Origin: Anseongella ginsenosidimutans
GTDB taxonomy: Bacteria; Bacteroidota; Bacteroidia; Sphingobacteriales; Sphingobacteriaceae
DNA length: 51,217 nt
Direction of reading: 5' to 3'
NCBI GenBank assembly: GCA_029268045.1
Contig: JAJUHF010000009.1
Coordinates: forward strand, 1 to 51,217
Shown here in pieces: positions 34,879 to 44,318 of the stretch; positions within the stretch are counted from its first letter, which is position 1, and every line of letters starts with the position of its first letter. A program made the translations under genes and the position numbers. The notes under the pieces are model-generated. The model had not been told where the DNA came from. It saw only the letters and a program-made list of their open reading frames with translations, and ran no database searches.

Positions 34879-36645
34879 ATGAAGAAACAGGTTCCGCAAG
34901 GCGGGGAATTTTTAGTTACCGAAACCGGACCGGAAAGCATGTTCATCCGGGAGGACTTTGACGAGGAGCAGCAGCTGATCGCCCAAACATGCAGGGAATT
35001 TACCGAGCGGGAAGTAATTCCCCGTCTCGATGAGTTGGACCGGCAGGAAGAAGGGCTGATGCAGACCCTTTTGAAAAAAGCGGGGGACCTCGGCTTGCTT
35101 GCGGTGACCATCCCGGAAACCTACGGCGGATCGGGGAACGGATTCAATACCGGCTTGCTGGTTGCGGAAAGCATTGGTTTTGGTCATTCATTTGCCGTTG
35201 CGTTCCTTGCCCACACCGGCATCGGAACACTTCCGGTATTGCTTTATGGAACACCGGAACAAAAGGAAAAATACCTTCCCGGCCTGGCGGCAGGCAGACT
35301 GCTTGCTTCCTATTGCCTGACCGAACCCAATGCCGGTTCCGATGCCCGGGCCGGGAAGACGCGCGCGCATACCGTGGAAGGAGGCGCGGCCTTTAAGCTG
35401 AACGGTCAGAAAATGTGGATCACCAACGCCGGTTTCGCCGATCTCTTTATCGTATTTGCCAAAGTGGATGAGGACACGGAACTTTCGGCCTTCCTTGTGG
35501 AAAAGGAGTTCGGCGGAATTACCATGAATCCCGAAGAGCGGAAAATGGGTATCAAGGGGTCTTCCACCCGGCAGGTCTTTTTCAACGACTGTCCCGTCCC
35601 GGCGGAAAATCTTCTTTTCGATCGTGGAAAGGGGTTCAGGATCGCCGTCAATATATTGAACACCGGCCGGGCCAAATTATGCGCTGCCGCATTGGGTTCC
35701 TGCCATGAAATCATCCGGAAGTCCGTCAAATACGCTCTGGAGCGGGAACAGTTCGGCTTGCCGATCGCCCGCTTCGGCGCCATTCAATATAAACTGGCCC
35801 AAATGAGAACAAAGACCTTCGCCGTGGAGTCTGCGCTGTACCGGACGGGTCATTCCATTGAAAGGGCTTACGGGCAGTTGATGGAAGAAGGAATGGAAAT
35901 GGAGGAAGCCGAACTGAAGAGCATTGAGCAATTTGCGGTGGAATGCGCCATCCTGAAGGTCTATGGTTCGGAATGCCTAGACTACGTGGTAGATGAGGGA
36001 GTCCAGATTTTCGGGGGAATGGGCTTTTCCGCCGACGGGCCCATGGAACGGGCTTACCGCGATGCCCGGATCAACCGGATTTTTGAAGGGACCAATGAAA
36101 TCAATCGCCTGCTGATTGTGGACATGCTGCTGAAAAAGGCCATGAAAGGCAGCATTGATTTGATGGGCCCTGCCGGGAAAGTGGCCGATGAACTGATGGG
36201 TATCCCGGAGTTTCCCGGCACGGATACAGCCCATTTTCCGGATCCCGAAAAGAGGATGCTCTCCAATATGAAGAAAGCCGTGCTGCTGGTCGCCGGATCC
36301 GCCGTTTGGAAATACATGCAGGATCTGGAAAAAGAACAGGAACTGCTCTTAAACCTGGCAGACATGGTCGGTCTGGTTTACCTGGCCGAATCTGCCTTGC
36401 TGCGGGGGATGAAACTGCAGGCCATGCAAAGCAGGGAAGCTGCCGGTATTTCCGTCGATATGGCCCGGGTTTACCTATACGAAGCCGTGGACCGCATCTG
36501 GATACTTGGGAAGGAGGCCATTAACGGGTTTGCTACCGGAGACGAACTTCGGGTGATGCTGATCGGACTCAAGCGGTTTACCAAAACGCAGCCATTTAAT
36601 ACAAAAGATGCCAGGCGCAGGATCGCCGCGGATCTGCTTCGCTGA
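34879..36645 (+). CDS. fadE: Acyl-CoA dehydrogenase (FadE/VLCAD-like, long form)
   Basis: This FAD enzyme of 588 residues introduces the first double bond in beta-oxidation. The acyl-CoA dehydrogenase core (about residues 30-415) shows YCLTEPNAGSDA, KMWITNAGFADLF and RINRIFEGTNEINR, where the glutamate in FEGTNE is the expected catalytic base. About 170 extra C-terminal residues follow, as in mitochondrial VLCAD and Bacillus FadE, which act on long chains. It closes the fadN-fadA-fadE run, 22 bases after fadA. The electron acceptor, an ETF, is not in the window. Confidence 0.95.
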   Translation: MKKQVPQGGEFLVTETGPESMFIREDFDEEQQLIAQTCREFTEREVIPRLDELDRQEEGLMQTLLKKAGDLGLLAVTIPETYGGSGNGFNTGLLVAESIGFGHSFAVAFLAHTGIGTLPVLLYGTPEQKEKYLPGLAAGRLLASYCLTEPNAGSDARAGKTRAHTVEGGAAFKLNGQKMWITNAGFADLFIVFAKVDEDTELSAFLVEKEFGGITMNPEERKMGIKGSSTRQVFFNDCPVPAENLLFDRGKGFRIAVNILNTGRAKLCAAALGSCHEIIRKSVKYALEREQFGLPIARFGAIQYKLAQMRTKTFAVESALYRTGHSIERAYGQLMEEGMEMEEAELKSIEQFAVECAILKVYGSECLDYVVDEGVQIFGGMGFSADGPMERAYRDARINRIFEGTNEINRLLIVDMLLKKAMKGSIDLMGPAGKVADELMGIPEFPGTDTAHFPDPEKRMLSNMKKAVLLVAGSAVWKYMQDLEKEQELLLNLADMVGLVYLAESALLRGMKLQAMQSREAAGISVDMARVYLYEAVDRIWILGKEAINGFATGDELRVMLIGLKRFTKTQPFNTKDARRRIAADLLR

Positions 36646-36706
36646 AAAAGACGGGGACGGCCGAATCCCTGATAATCTGCTGAGCGCCTTTAAATAAAAA
36701 CCAAAT

Positions 36707-36741
36707 TTGTTTTATATATTAAAAAATATGTATTTATTTTG
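36707..36741 (+). promoter_or_regulatory. AT-rich region with possible promoter of the thr operon
   Basis: The 128-base gap before thrA becomes strongly AT-rich. TTG at 36707-36709 is followed, 21 bases on, by a TATTTATTTTG stretch close to the Bacteroidota -7 consensus but not exact. I looked for a threonine/isoleucine-rich leader peptide and an attenuator hairpin and found neither. Confidence 0.35.
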
Positions 36742-36773
36742 CTGAGTCAATTAATTACAAAATAATATTATTG

Positions 36774-39230
36774 ATGAAGGTTCTAAAATTCGGAGGCTCT
36801 TCCATTGCTGACCCAGGGAAGATCAGCGCGGTGATTGACCTGGTTAAGCCACGGCTGGAGCAGGGGGAAAAACTGTGTCTGGTATTTTCGGCTTTCGGCG
36901 GCGTGACCGATAAACTGATTGAAGCCGGCGCAACGGCCGCTTCGGGCAACGAGGCTTACAAAGCGGTATATCTCGAGCTGGAAAAAAGGCACATCCAAAC
37001 CGTAAAGGACCTGTTGCCGCCCCGGGTGCAAAGCATGCCGCTGACCAACGTGAAGTTGCTTCTGAATGACCTGGCAGATGTCCTGCACGGGATCTACCTG
37101 CTTCAGGAACTCAGTCCGAAGATACTGGATTTCGTAAGCAGCTTCGGAGAGCGTCTCTCGACCTATATTATTTCCGAGGTAATGCGCGCGCAAGGAATCC
37201 AGGCGGCATATACCGATGCCCGCGAACTGATCCGGACAGACGATCATTTCGGTTCCGCACGGGTTGATTTTCCAAAAACAAATGAAAACATCGCGACGCT
37301 ATTTGATAATAATTCTACACTTCAGCTAATCACCGGATTCATTGCTTCCGATGAAAAAGGCCAGACAACCACCCTGGGCAGAAGCGGCTCGGATTATACG
37401 GCCGCGATCGTGGGCGGCGCGATCGGGGCCGAGGAAATTGAAATCTGGACCGACGTGGACGGCATGATGACAGCCGATCCGCGCAAGGTTCCGGAGGCCT
37501 TTCCGGTGGAATCGATGAGCTACCAGGAAGCCATTGAAATGTCCCATTTCGGCGCCCGGGTCATTTATCCGGCAACCATGCAGCCGGCCATGGCCAGGAA
37601 CATACCTATCCGGATCAAGAATACATTCAACCCGTCCTTCGGGGGGACGCTTATCAGCGGAAAAGTACAGGGAAAGCAGCCCATGATCAAGGGGATCTCC
37701 TCCATCAACCAGGTGTCTTTGCTGAGTCTGCAGGGAAGCGGGATGATGGGAATGGTGGGGACCTCCATGCGACTGTTCGCGGCATTGGCTCGCAAGGGGG
37801 TCAATGTGATATTGATTAGCCAGGCATCGTCCGAGTATTCGATCTGCATTGCCGTGGATCCACGTTTTACCGACACGGCTCGGCGTGAACTGGAATCGGA
37901 GTTTCGGTACGAGATGTCCCTGGGCCAAATAGAAGCCATCCAGGTAATGGCCAATCTTTCCATTGTGGCGCTGGTGGGAGAAAACATGAAGCATTCGCCC
38001 GGAGTAGCCGGCCGGATGTTCCGGGCCCTGGGAAGGAACGGCATTAACGTATTCGCCATATCACAGGGGTCCTCGGAATTGAATATTTCAGCCGTGGTTT
38101 CCCAACGGGACGAAGCGAAAGCGCTGAATGCGCTTCACGAGGCCTTTTTCCTATCCGATCGCAAAACCATCCCGGTTTTCCTGGTGGGCACCGGATTGGT
38201 GGGCAGCACGCTGCTTTCGATCATCCGGAAAAACAAAGAACGCATCGGAACGCAGCAATCCATCGCCATCCGTTTGAGCGGATTGGCCAACAGCCGGCAC
38301 ATGCTAATCGAAGAACAAGGGATTGATCCCCAGGCCTGGGAGGAGCGTCTTGCGGCAGGTGATCCCGCGGATATCGGCCGGTTTGTGGAACGGATCGAAG
38401 AACTGAACCTGCCCAACAGTATTTTTGTAGATTGCACGGCCAGCAACGAAGTGGTCACCTTTTATCAGCGCGTGCTGGACCGGAGCATATCCGTCGTAAC
38501 GCCCAATAAAAGAGCCAATTCGGGATCCCTCGATGAATACCGTGAATTGCGCCGGGCCTCCTCCCGGTTTGGGGTGAAATATTTGTATGAGACCAATGTC
38601 GGCGCCGGTCTGCCTGTGATCAATACGCTGAACGATTTGCTCAACAGCGGCGACCAGGTGTTGAAGATAGAAGCCGTGCTTTCAGGTACCATTAGTTATA
38701 TTTTCAATACTTTTGCAGCCGGAATGCGGTTCAGCCAGGTTGTCCGGGACGCCCGTGTGAAAGGGCTGACCGAACCGGATCCGAGGGAGGATCTGAATGG
38801 AATGGATGTGGCTCGCAAAATTCTCATTCTTGCCAGGGAGGTGGGTGAGGATCTGGAGCTGAAGGATGTCGAAGTGGAAAACCTCGTACCGGAAAACTGC
38901 AGGGAAGCTGCCTCGGTCGACGCGTTCTTTTCGGAGCTTGAAAAATCCGACGGATATTTTCTGCAGAAAGCCGAACGAGCCACCAAGGAGGGGAAGAGGC
39001 TTCGGTACATCGCCACGCTTGAAGGCGGCCGGGCCAGTGTGAGGCTTCGTGCGGTGGGGTCGGATCATCCATTCTACGATCTGTCGGGAAGTGATAATAT
39101 CATTTCCTACACGACCAGTCGCTACCGGGAACGTCCCTTGGTCATCAAAGGGCCGGGCGCTGGAGCGGAAGTGACCGCAGCCGGTGTGTTTGCCGATATC
39201 CTACGGATTGCCAACTACTCCCTGGAATAA
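36774..39230 (+). CDS. thrA: Bifunctional aspartate kinase / homoserine dehydrogenase
   Basis: ThrA catalyses the first and third steps of threonine and methionine synthesis from aspartate. The protein is 818 residues from the ATG at 36774; a TTG one codon earlier is less likely. The kinase domain opens with KFGGSSIADPGKI (a variant of KFGGTS) and includes GRSGSDYTAAIVGG and ARVIYPATM. Two ACT-type regulatory repeats follow (about 300-455, for example GMVGTSMRLFAALARKGVN and GVAGRMFRALGRNGIN). The dehydrogenase domain starts near residue 465 with FLVGTGLVGSTLL and holds AVLSGTISYIFN. The ACT repeats suggest feedback inhibition by threonine. It leads a thrA-thrB-thrC operon. Confidence 0.97.
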   Translation: MKVLKFGGSSIADPGKISAVIDLVKPRLEQGEKLCLVFSAFGGVTDKLIEAGATAASGNEAYKAVYLELEKRHIQTVKDLLPPRVQSMPLTNVKLLLNDLADVLHGIYLLQELSPKILDFVSSFGERLSTYIISEVMRAQGIQAAYTDARELIRTDDHFGSARVDFPKTNENIATLFDNNSTLQLITGFIASDEKGQTTTLGRSGSDYTAAIVGGAIGAEEIEIWTDVDGMMTADPRKVPEAFPVESMSYQEAIEMSHFGARVIYPATMQPAMARNIPIRIKNTFNPSFGGTLISGKVQGKQPMIKGISSINQVSLLSLQGSGMMGMVGTSMRLFAALARKGVNVILISQASSEYSICIAVDPRFTDTARRELESEFRYEMSLGQIEAIQVMANLSIVALVGENMKHSPGVAGRMFRALGRNGINVFAISQGSSELNISAVVSQRDEAKALNALHEAFFLSDRKTIPVFLVGTGLVGSTLLSIIRKNKERIGTQQSIAIRLSGLANSRHMLIEEQGIDPQAWEERLAAGDPADIGRFVERIEELNLPNSIFVDCTASNEVVTFYQRVLDRSISVVTPNKRANSGSLDEYRELRRASSRFGVKYLYETNVGAGLPVINTLNDLLNSGDQVLKIEAVLSGTISYIFNTFAAGMRFSQVVRDARVKGLTEPDPREDLNGMDVARKILILAREVGEDLELKDVEVENLVPENCREAASVDAFFSELEKSDGYFLQKAERATKEGKRLRYIATLEGGRASVRLRAVGSDHPFYDLSGSDNIISYTTSRYRERPLVIKGPGAGAEVTAAGVFADILRIANYSLE

Positions 39231-39244
39231 AGAAAACGATCTTA

Positions 39245-40189
39245 ATGAAAGAAGTAACTGTATTTGCCCCCGCTACGGTGGCGAACGTCGCCTGCGGTTT
39301 TGATATTTTGGGCTTTGCCCTGGAGCAACCCGGGGACACGGTAACCGCCCGGTTCGGCGAAGGGAATGAGGTCAGAATCCGCTCCATTACCGGAGACGGC
39401 GGAAGGTTACCGTTGGATGCAGACAAAAATACCGCGGGCGTGGCCATCCGGCATTTGCTGAACCATCTGGGAGAAAAACGGGGTGTGGAGATCACGCTCG
39501 AAAAGGCGCTTCCTTTGGGAAGTGGATTGGGTTCCAGTGCGGCCAGCGCGGTGGCAGGGGTGGTAGCCGCAAACACCCTGCTGGGTGAGCCATTAACCCG
39601 GGAGGAACTCATTCCGTTTACCCTGGAGGCGGAACGCGCGGCATGCGGTGCGGCGCACGCCGATAACGCGGCCCCGGCCATGTTGGGCGGCTTTGTCCTC
39701 ATCCGGGGCTACGATCCGTTGGACTTGGTCCGGATTCCTGCTCCCGGTGAACTTTGCTGCGCGGTAATCCATCCACACATTGAGATCCGCACAGAAGATG
39801 CACGAAAGATACTGCGGAAGGAGATCCGCCTGGAAGATGCCATTGTGCAATGGGGGAATATCGGCGGTCTGATCGCCGGCTTGATGAAGGGGGACTACGG
39901 TCTGATCGGGCGTTCCATGAAGGACGTGATCATTGAACCGGTTCGTTCCCTGTTGATCCCCGGTTTTGAGGAAGTCAAACAGGCGGCCCTGGAGTCCGGC
40001 GCCCTCGGCTGCAGTATTTCCGGTTCCGGTCCGTCGGTCTTTGCGCTTGGCAATGATCGCTCACAGATCGAAGCGGCCGGACGCGCCATGCAATCGGTCT
40101 TTTCCGGGATGCATATTGAGAGCGACCTTTATATTTCGGCTATTAACAACCAGGGGCCTTCAGCTGTTCACAGCGGGTCCTCCATTTAA
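39245..40189 (+). CDS. thrB: Homoserine kinase
   Basis: ThrB phosphorylates homoserine with ATP. It is a GHMP-family kinase of 314 residues, normal in length. It shows VANVACGFDILGFAL at the N terminus and the phosphate-binding loop LPLGSGLGSSAASAVAG (about residues 84-100). The C-terminal GALGCSISGSGPSVFAL is also a GHMP signature. It begins 15 bases after thrA stops and ends 10 bases before the thrC GTG. Confidence 0.97.
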   Translation: MKEVTVFAPATVANVACGFDILGFALEQPGDTVTARFGEGNEVRIRSITGDGGRLPLDADKNTAGVAIRHLLNHLGEKRGVEITLEKALPLGSGLGSSAASAVAGVVAANTLLGEPLTREELIPFTLEAERAACGAAHADNAAPAMLGGFVLIRGYDPLDLVRIPAPGELCCAVIHPHIEIRTEDARKILRKEIRLEDAIVQWGNIGGLIAGLMKGDYGLIGRSMKDVIIEPVRSLLIPGFEEVKQAALESGALGCSISGSGPSVFALGNDRSQIEAAGRAMQSVFSGMHIESDLYISAINNQGPSAVHSGSSI

Positions 40190-40199
40190 AAATAGCACC

Positions 40200-41498
40200 G
40201 TGTTTTTTTACAGTACCAACAATCCCCAGATTAAAACCTCGTTTTCGGAGGCGGTTCTTCAGGGCATCGCTCCCGATGGCGGCCTGTACATGCCCTCGGC
40301 CTTTCCTGTCCTGCCGGCGGAATTCTTTTCGACCATCCATCGGCTTTCCTTTACAGAGATGTCTTTCCAGGTAGCCCGCCGGTTTCTGCAAGGGTCCATC
40401 GGAGATGACGCATTGGAAGAGATCGTAAGCGGAGCCCTGCAAATGGATGCCCCCCTGGCAGCGGTGCAGCCGGGAGTCTACGCGCTGGAGCTTTTTCACG
40501 GGCCCACCTTGGCGTTCAAGGATTTTGGCGCCCGTTTTCTGGCTCGCACCATGGCTCACCTGACAGCCCATCTCGATCGGGAGATCACCGTGCTGGTAGC
40601 GACCTCGGGCGACACCGGAAGTGCCGTGGCTCAGGGTTTTTACAACGTGCCGGGGGTAAAAGTATGTCTTCTGTATCCTTCAGGCGGCGTCAGTTTTATC
40701 CAGGAACAGCAATTAACCACCTTGGGCGGCAACATTACCGCGGTAGAGGTCGAAGGCACCTTCGACGATTGCCAGCGGATGGTGAAGGAAGCGTTTGCAG
40801 ACCCGTCCCTGGCGGCTGCCCTGCAACTCACTTCGGCCAATTCAATTAATATCGCGCGGCTGCTTCCGCAGATGTTCTATTATTTCCATGCCTTTGCCCA
40901 GTTGGAAGACCGCCGGAAGCCGCTGGTATTCTCCGTACCCAGCGGTAATTTCGGAAACCTGACAGCCGGCCTGTTTTCCTGGAAAATGGGTCTGCCTGTA
41001 CACCGGTTTATCGCGGCAACCAACCGGAACGATGTGGTACCGGAATACCTGAAAACCGGGCAATACCGTGCGAGGCCTTCCCTGGCAACGATCAGCAATG
41101 CGATGGATGTAGGCGCTCCCAGCAATTTTGCAAGGATGGCCGCGTTATTTGAATACGATCCGGAGTCGTTCCGGAAGATCATGACGGGATACGCCTACAG
41201 TGATGAGGAAACAAAAGAATACATCCGCAACGTGTATGCCCAATGCGGATATGTCCTTGATCCCCATGGGGCTGTAGCGTTTGCCGGACTGCATTCGTAT
41301 AGGAGGGAAAACAGGGAGGTTACCGGCGTTTTCCTTGAGACCGCCCATCCGGCAAAATTCAGGGACATCGTGGAAGATATCCTGCAGCAGGAGATTCCGA
41401 TGCCCGATCGCCTGGCGGCTTGCCTGGATAAAACAAAAAAAAGTATTCGGATTGAAAGTAGTTTGGACCCGCTACGGGACATCCTGCTGAGCTTGTAA
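40200..41498 (+). CDS. thrC: Threonine synthase, GTG start
   Basis: ThrC converts O-phosphohomoserine to threonine using pyridoxal phosphate. I placed the start at the GTG at 40200 (reading MFFYSTNNPQIKTSFSEAV), which lies 10 bases after thrB stops and gives 432 residues, as usual for the family. Longer readings would run back through thrB. The PLP-binding lysine is Lys107 in LAFKDFG, the cofactor-phosphate loop is in ATSGDTGSAVAQGF, and VPSGNFGNLTAGL is present. No alternative ATG exists near the true N terminus. Confidence 0.96.
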   Translation: MFFYSTNNPQIKTSFSEAVLQGIAPDGGLYMPSAFPVLPAEFFSTIHRLSFTEMSFQVARRFLQGSIGDDALEEIVSGALQMDAPLAAVQPGVYALELFHGPTLAFKDFGARFLARTMAHLTAHLDREITVLVATSGDTGSAVAQGFYNVPGVKVCLLYPSGGVSFIQEQQLTTLGGNITAVEVEGTFDDCQRMVKEAFADPSLAAALQLTSANSINIARLLPQMFYYFHAFAQLEDRRKPLVFSVPSGNFGNLTAGLFSWKMGLPVHRFIAATNRNDVVPEYLKTGQYRARPSLATISNAMDVGAPSNFARMAALFEYDPESFRKIMTGYAYSDEETKEYIRNVYAQCGYVLDPHGAVAFAGLHSYRRENREVTGVFLETAHPAKFRDIVEDILQQEIPMPDRLAACLDKTKKSIRIESSLDPLRDILLSL

Positions 41499-41512
41499 AA
41501 AGTGTGATTTTG

Positions 41513-42001
41513 ATGAAGAGAGAACTACTGGTTTTAATTGCCTTAATGATTGGACTACTGAGTGGCTGCCTCAATGACGATTATGCGGATCAGAATAATG
41601 CCGATCAGGAGAAAATCAAAGCGTACATTGAAAAAAACGGACTTTCGCTTGATTACGATCCCAACAGTGGCATCCACTATAAAATCCTCAGCTTAGGCGA
41701 TACGACCCGGCGCCCCACTGCCGATTCCTCCCTAATCACGGTGAACTACGAAGGGAGGCTATTGACCGATTCCATTTTCGTAAAAGGGGATTCGGTGGAA
41801 ATGAACTATACGCGCCAACCCATCGGCTTCCAATTGGGCGTATCTTCCATTGGCGAAGGGGGAGAAATATTCATGATCCTGCCTTCCCTGGTCGGATATG
41901 GGTCGGCGAGTTTTGTGACAGATACACCCTATCAAACCACCGTACCTCCATTTTCGGTTTTGGTTTACGAGGTGGAGTTGTTGAAAGTAGGCAGTAAATA
42001 G
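41513..42001 (+). CDS. Lipid-anchored FKBP-type peptidyl-prolyl isomerase
   Basis: This 162-residue predicted lipoprotein starts at the ATG at 41513, 15 bases after thrC (a GTG three codons earlier is possible). The signal ends in the lipobox LSGC with cysteine 19, followed by LNDDY, an acidic stretch like the surface-export signals of Bacteroidota lipoproteins. The rest is one FKBP fold: ITVNYEGRLLTDSIFVKGD, FQLGVSSIGEGGEIFMILPS, and the C-terminal VPPFSVLVYEVELLKV. It probably assists folding of outer-membrane or surface proteins. It sits at the end of the thr operon without an obvious link to threonine synthesis. Confidence 0.87.
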   Translation: MKRELLVLIALMIGLLSGCLNDDYADQNNADQEKIKAYIEKNGLSLDYDPNSGIHYKILSLGDTTRRPTADSSLITVNYEGRLLTDSIFVKGDSVEMNYTRQPIGFQLGVSSIGEGGEIFMILPSLVGYGSASFVTDTPYQTTVPPFSVLVYEVELLKVGSK

Positions 42002-42007
42002 GAAGCG

Positions 42008-42021
42008 GTTCCGGCCGGAAC
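42008..42021. terminator. Perfect palindrome between convergent genes, possible bidirectional terminator
   Basis: GTTCCGGCCGGAAC is a perfect 14-base palindrome that can form a five-pair stem with a GGCC loop. Three further flanking bases (AGC and GCT) also pair, beyond one mismatch. It fills most of the 23-base gap between the FKBP stop and the TIGR01777 gene stop. No T-run follows, so termination is inferred from position. Confidence 0.45.
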
Positions 42022-42024
42022 GGC

Positions 42025-42927
42025 TCACCGGTAAATTTCAGCCAGGGCAGACGGCAGTTCCGCAAACTGAAACCTAAAAGACGATTCCAGTGTGTGTTTC
42101 GGGGAAACCCGGGTGCTGTCCAACACCACCGAACTCATTTCACCAAGCACAGCACGCAGCGCAAAGGCCGGGACATGGGGAAGCCAGAGTGGTTTGTGAA
42201 GCGTTTTCGCAATTTCTTTGATCAGGTGCTTATGCCGTACCGGCTGGGGCGTGACTCCATTGAAGGCACCTTCTAAATCCTTGTTTTCCAAGGCATGGAT
42301 ATACAGTCTGCAAAGGTCGTCAATGTGGATCCAGCTTACCCATTGTTTTCCCGATCCCAACGCGGCGCCGACACCCGCCTTTACCGGCCGGGCAAGCACA
42401 GGAAGCGCTCCGCCGTTGGAAGACAGGACCATGCCGGTCCGGATACGCACGGTGCGGACTCCCAGCGACTCCATCTGGCAGGCGGCTTTTTCCCAGCGTT
42501 GACAGCAGGTCCCAAGAAAATCATCCGCCGCCGGCGAGTCTTCCGTCAGCCATTCGTCCCCCCGGTTGCCGTAATAACTTGTTCCCGATGCGGATAGGTA
42601 GGTCTGCACCTTGTTTTGGGTTTCCCGGATCGTTTTGAAAAGCAGATCCGTACTCTTCACCCGGCTGTCAACAATCAGTTTCTTCCGTTCGGGGGTCCAG
42701 CGCGCGTTCAGATTGGCGCCGGTCAGATTGATTACATGGTCGGCCTGCTCAATCGCGCTTTTCTCAATGGTTCCCTTGACCGGGTCCCAGTGAAAAACAC
42801 AGAAGGAGGTTTTATGCCAGTTCGAGCGGCTAAGCCAGGACACACAGTAATCCCGTTCCAGCAAAAGTCGCGTGAGGCGACTTCCAACCAGGCCGCTTCC
42901 TCCGGCAATGAGTACACTTTTCCGCAT
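42025..42927 (-). CDS. TIGR01777 family NAD(P)-binding epimerase-like protein
   Basis: This 300-residue short-chain dehydrogenase/reductase-like protein has an extended Rossmann fold. The nucleotide-binding motif is LIAGGSGLVGSRLTRLL at the N terminus, and a C-terminal DUF1731 segment follows (PLWLPHVPAFALRAVLGEMSSVVL). Proteins of this family are widespread, and I know of no settled reaction. I chose the ATG at 42927 (MRKSVLIAGG) over longer readings. It is the last of three same-strand genes after a TetR regulator and an AarF-type kinase, 65 bases after the latter. Confidence 0.88.
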   Translation of the reverse strand: MRKSVLIAGGSGLVGSRLTRLLLERDYCVSWLSRSNWHKTSFCVFHWDPVKGTIEKSAIEQADHVINLTGANLNARWTPERKKLIVDSRVKSTDLLFKTIRETQNKVQTYLSASGTSYYGNRGDEWLTEDSPAADDFLGTCCQRWEKAACQMESLGVRTVRIRTGMVLSSNGGALPVLARPVKAGVGAALGSGKQWVSWIHIDDLCRLYIHALENKDLEGAFNGVTPQPVRHKHLIKEIAKTLHKPLWLPHVPAFALRAVLGEMSSVVLDSTRVSPKHTLESSFRFQFAELPSALAEIYR

Positions 42928-42992
42928 ATGAACATGTTGATCCATAACATCTTGAACAACTTGCGTCGTTCCATTTGGTTTTAAACTGAAGT

Positions 42993-44318
42993 TCACAATG
43001 CTGTTACCGGCGTGGCGTCGTTTGCCACGCGCGGGAGGTAGGTGTCGGTGCGGACGCGAGCCCCGAGCTCGTTCAGGATGTTGTATAGCCCGAATAAGGT
43101 CCGGTTCATGTAGATGAAATGCTTTACCCCCCTGGCCTGCTTGAATTCTTTCATTTTAGTGACCTTTTCGCCGTAGCCGTACAGCGCGTTGAAATAGTCG
43201 TTGCGGGCGAAATCGAACGCACCCGATCTGTAGGGAAGGGCGAACAGGTCAATCATTTCCCGGTAATGCCGGTAATAAAAGGCCACCTGACTGTCGCTGT
43301 CACCGGGAAGAATCATCTGCATCTGACGGAAACGGGCGATGGTTTCATTTTTATCCGATACGGGGTTTGCACAGACAAAGGAAAAGAAGGGCGTGTAGAA
43401 ATCTTCGGGAATCTCTTTTATGCAGCCAAAATCAAGGATACCCAGCCGGTTTCCGGGAAGAATAAGGAAGTTTCCGGGATGCGGGTCTGCGTGAACAGCG
43501 CGCAGTTCGTGGAGCTGGAAGTTATAAAAATCCCAAAGCGCCTGGCCTATCCGATTTCTTGCTTCCGCCGACGGTCCGCTTTCCAGGAACTCTTTGAGGT
43601 GTACGCCCTCCAGCCAATCCATTGTCAGTACTTTTTTACAGGATAGTTCCGGATAGTAGCCGGGGAAAACGACATCCGGCAGCCTGCATTGGGCCGTAAA
43701 ATACTGCGAGCGCTCCAATTCCAGTTCGTAATCGGTCTCTTCGAGCAGTTTTTCCTCCACTTCCTGCATGTACACCTGGAGTTCCCGTTCACTGACGTCC
43801 ATGAGTTTCAACGCGAACGGCTTAACCATTTTCAAATCGGAGCTGATGCTTTCGGCCACGCCGGGGTATTGCACCTTGACCGCCAATTCCCGCCCGTTCA
43901 GACGGGCACGGTGCACCTGTCCAATGGAAGCCGCATTGGAGGAATGCAAATCAAATTCATCGTATAATGCCGATGGAGGAGCGCCGAAATGCCGGGTAAA
44001 GGTTTTGACAATCAATGGACCGGAAAGGGGAGGGGCGCTGTACTGCGCCATCGAAAAGCGATCGGTGTAGGCTTTGGGAAGCAGGTTTCGATCCATGCTG
44101 AGCATCTGGGCCACCTTGAGCGCGCTTCCTTTCAACTCGCTGAGTGAACGATAAATATCTTCGGCATTATCCTTATTCAGTTCTTCCCGGTCCAGGTCCG
44201 GATTGATCAGTTTTTTCGAATAGTGTTTCAGGTAATTCCCACCGATCCGGATGCCGGTACCGATGAATTTCCCCGACCGGCCAATCCGGGAACGGGGAAT
44301 GCTATTTTGCTCTTTCAT
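42993..44318 (-). CDS. ABC1/AarF/UbiB-family atypical kinase-like protein
   Basis: This 441-residue member of the ABC1 (ADCK/UbiB) family, whose best-known role is support of ubiquinone or menaquinone biosynthesis, starts at the ATG at 44318. The hallmark KxGQ motif appears as KVAQ (residues 68-71), with alanine for glycine. Other kinase motifs are present: the alanine-rich loop NAASIGQVHRA, the lysine in AVKVQYPG, EETDYELE, the catalytic loop HADPHPGNF and the metal-binding DFG. Bacteroidota use menaquinone, so a direct ubiquinone role is doubtful. Its start overlaps the end of the TetR gene by 17 bases, so the two are coupled. Confidence 0.92.
   Translation of the reverse strand: MKEQNSIPRSRIGRSGKFIGTGIRIGGNYLKHYSKKLINPDLDREELNKDNAEDIYRSLSELKGSALKVAQMLSMDRNLLPKAYTDRFSMAQYSAPPLSGPLIVKTFTRHFGAPPSALYDEFDLHSSNAASIGQVHRARLNGRELAVKVQYPGVAESISSDLKMVKPFALKLMDVSERELQVYMQEVEEKLLEETDYELELERSQYFTAQCRLPDVVFPGYYPELSCKKVLTMDWLEGVHLKEFLESGPSAEARNRIGQALWDFYNFQLHELRAVHADPHPGNFLILPGNRLGILDFGCIKEIPEDFYTPFFSFVCANPVSDKNETIARFRQMQMILPGDSDSQVAFYYRHYREMIDLFALPYRSGAFDFARNDYFNALYGYGEKVTKMKEFKQARGVKHFIYMNRTLFGLYNILNELGARVRTDTYLPRVANDATPVTAL

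Noticed and set aside
36646-36773. Possible attenuator or leader peptide before thrA
   Set aside because: No short threonine/isoleucine-rich frame and no paired hairpins were found; the region is only AT-rich.
39966-40199. An N-terminal extension of threonine synthase back into thrB
   Set aside because: The extra residues are the out-of-frame reading of thrB; the GTG at 40200 gives the normal N terminus and length.
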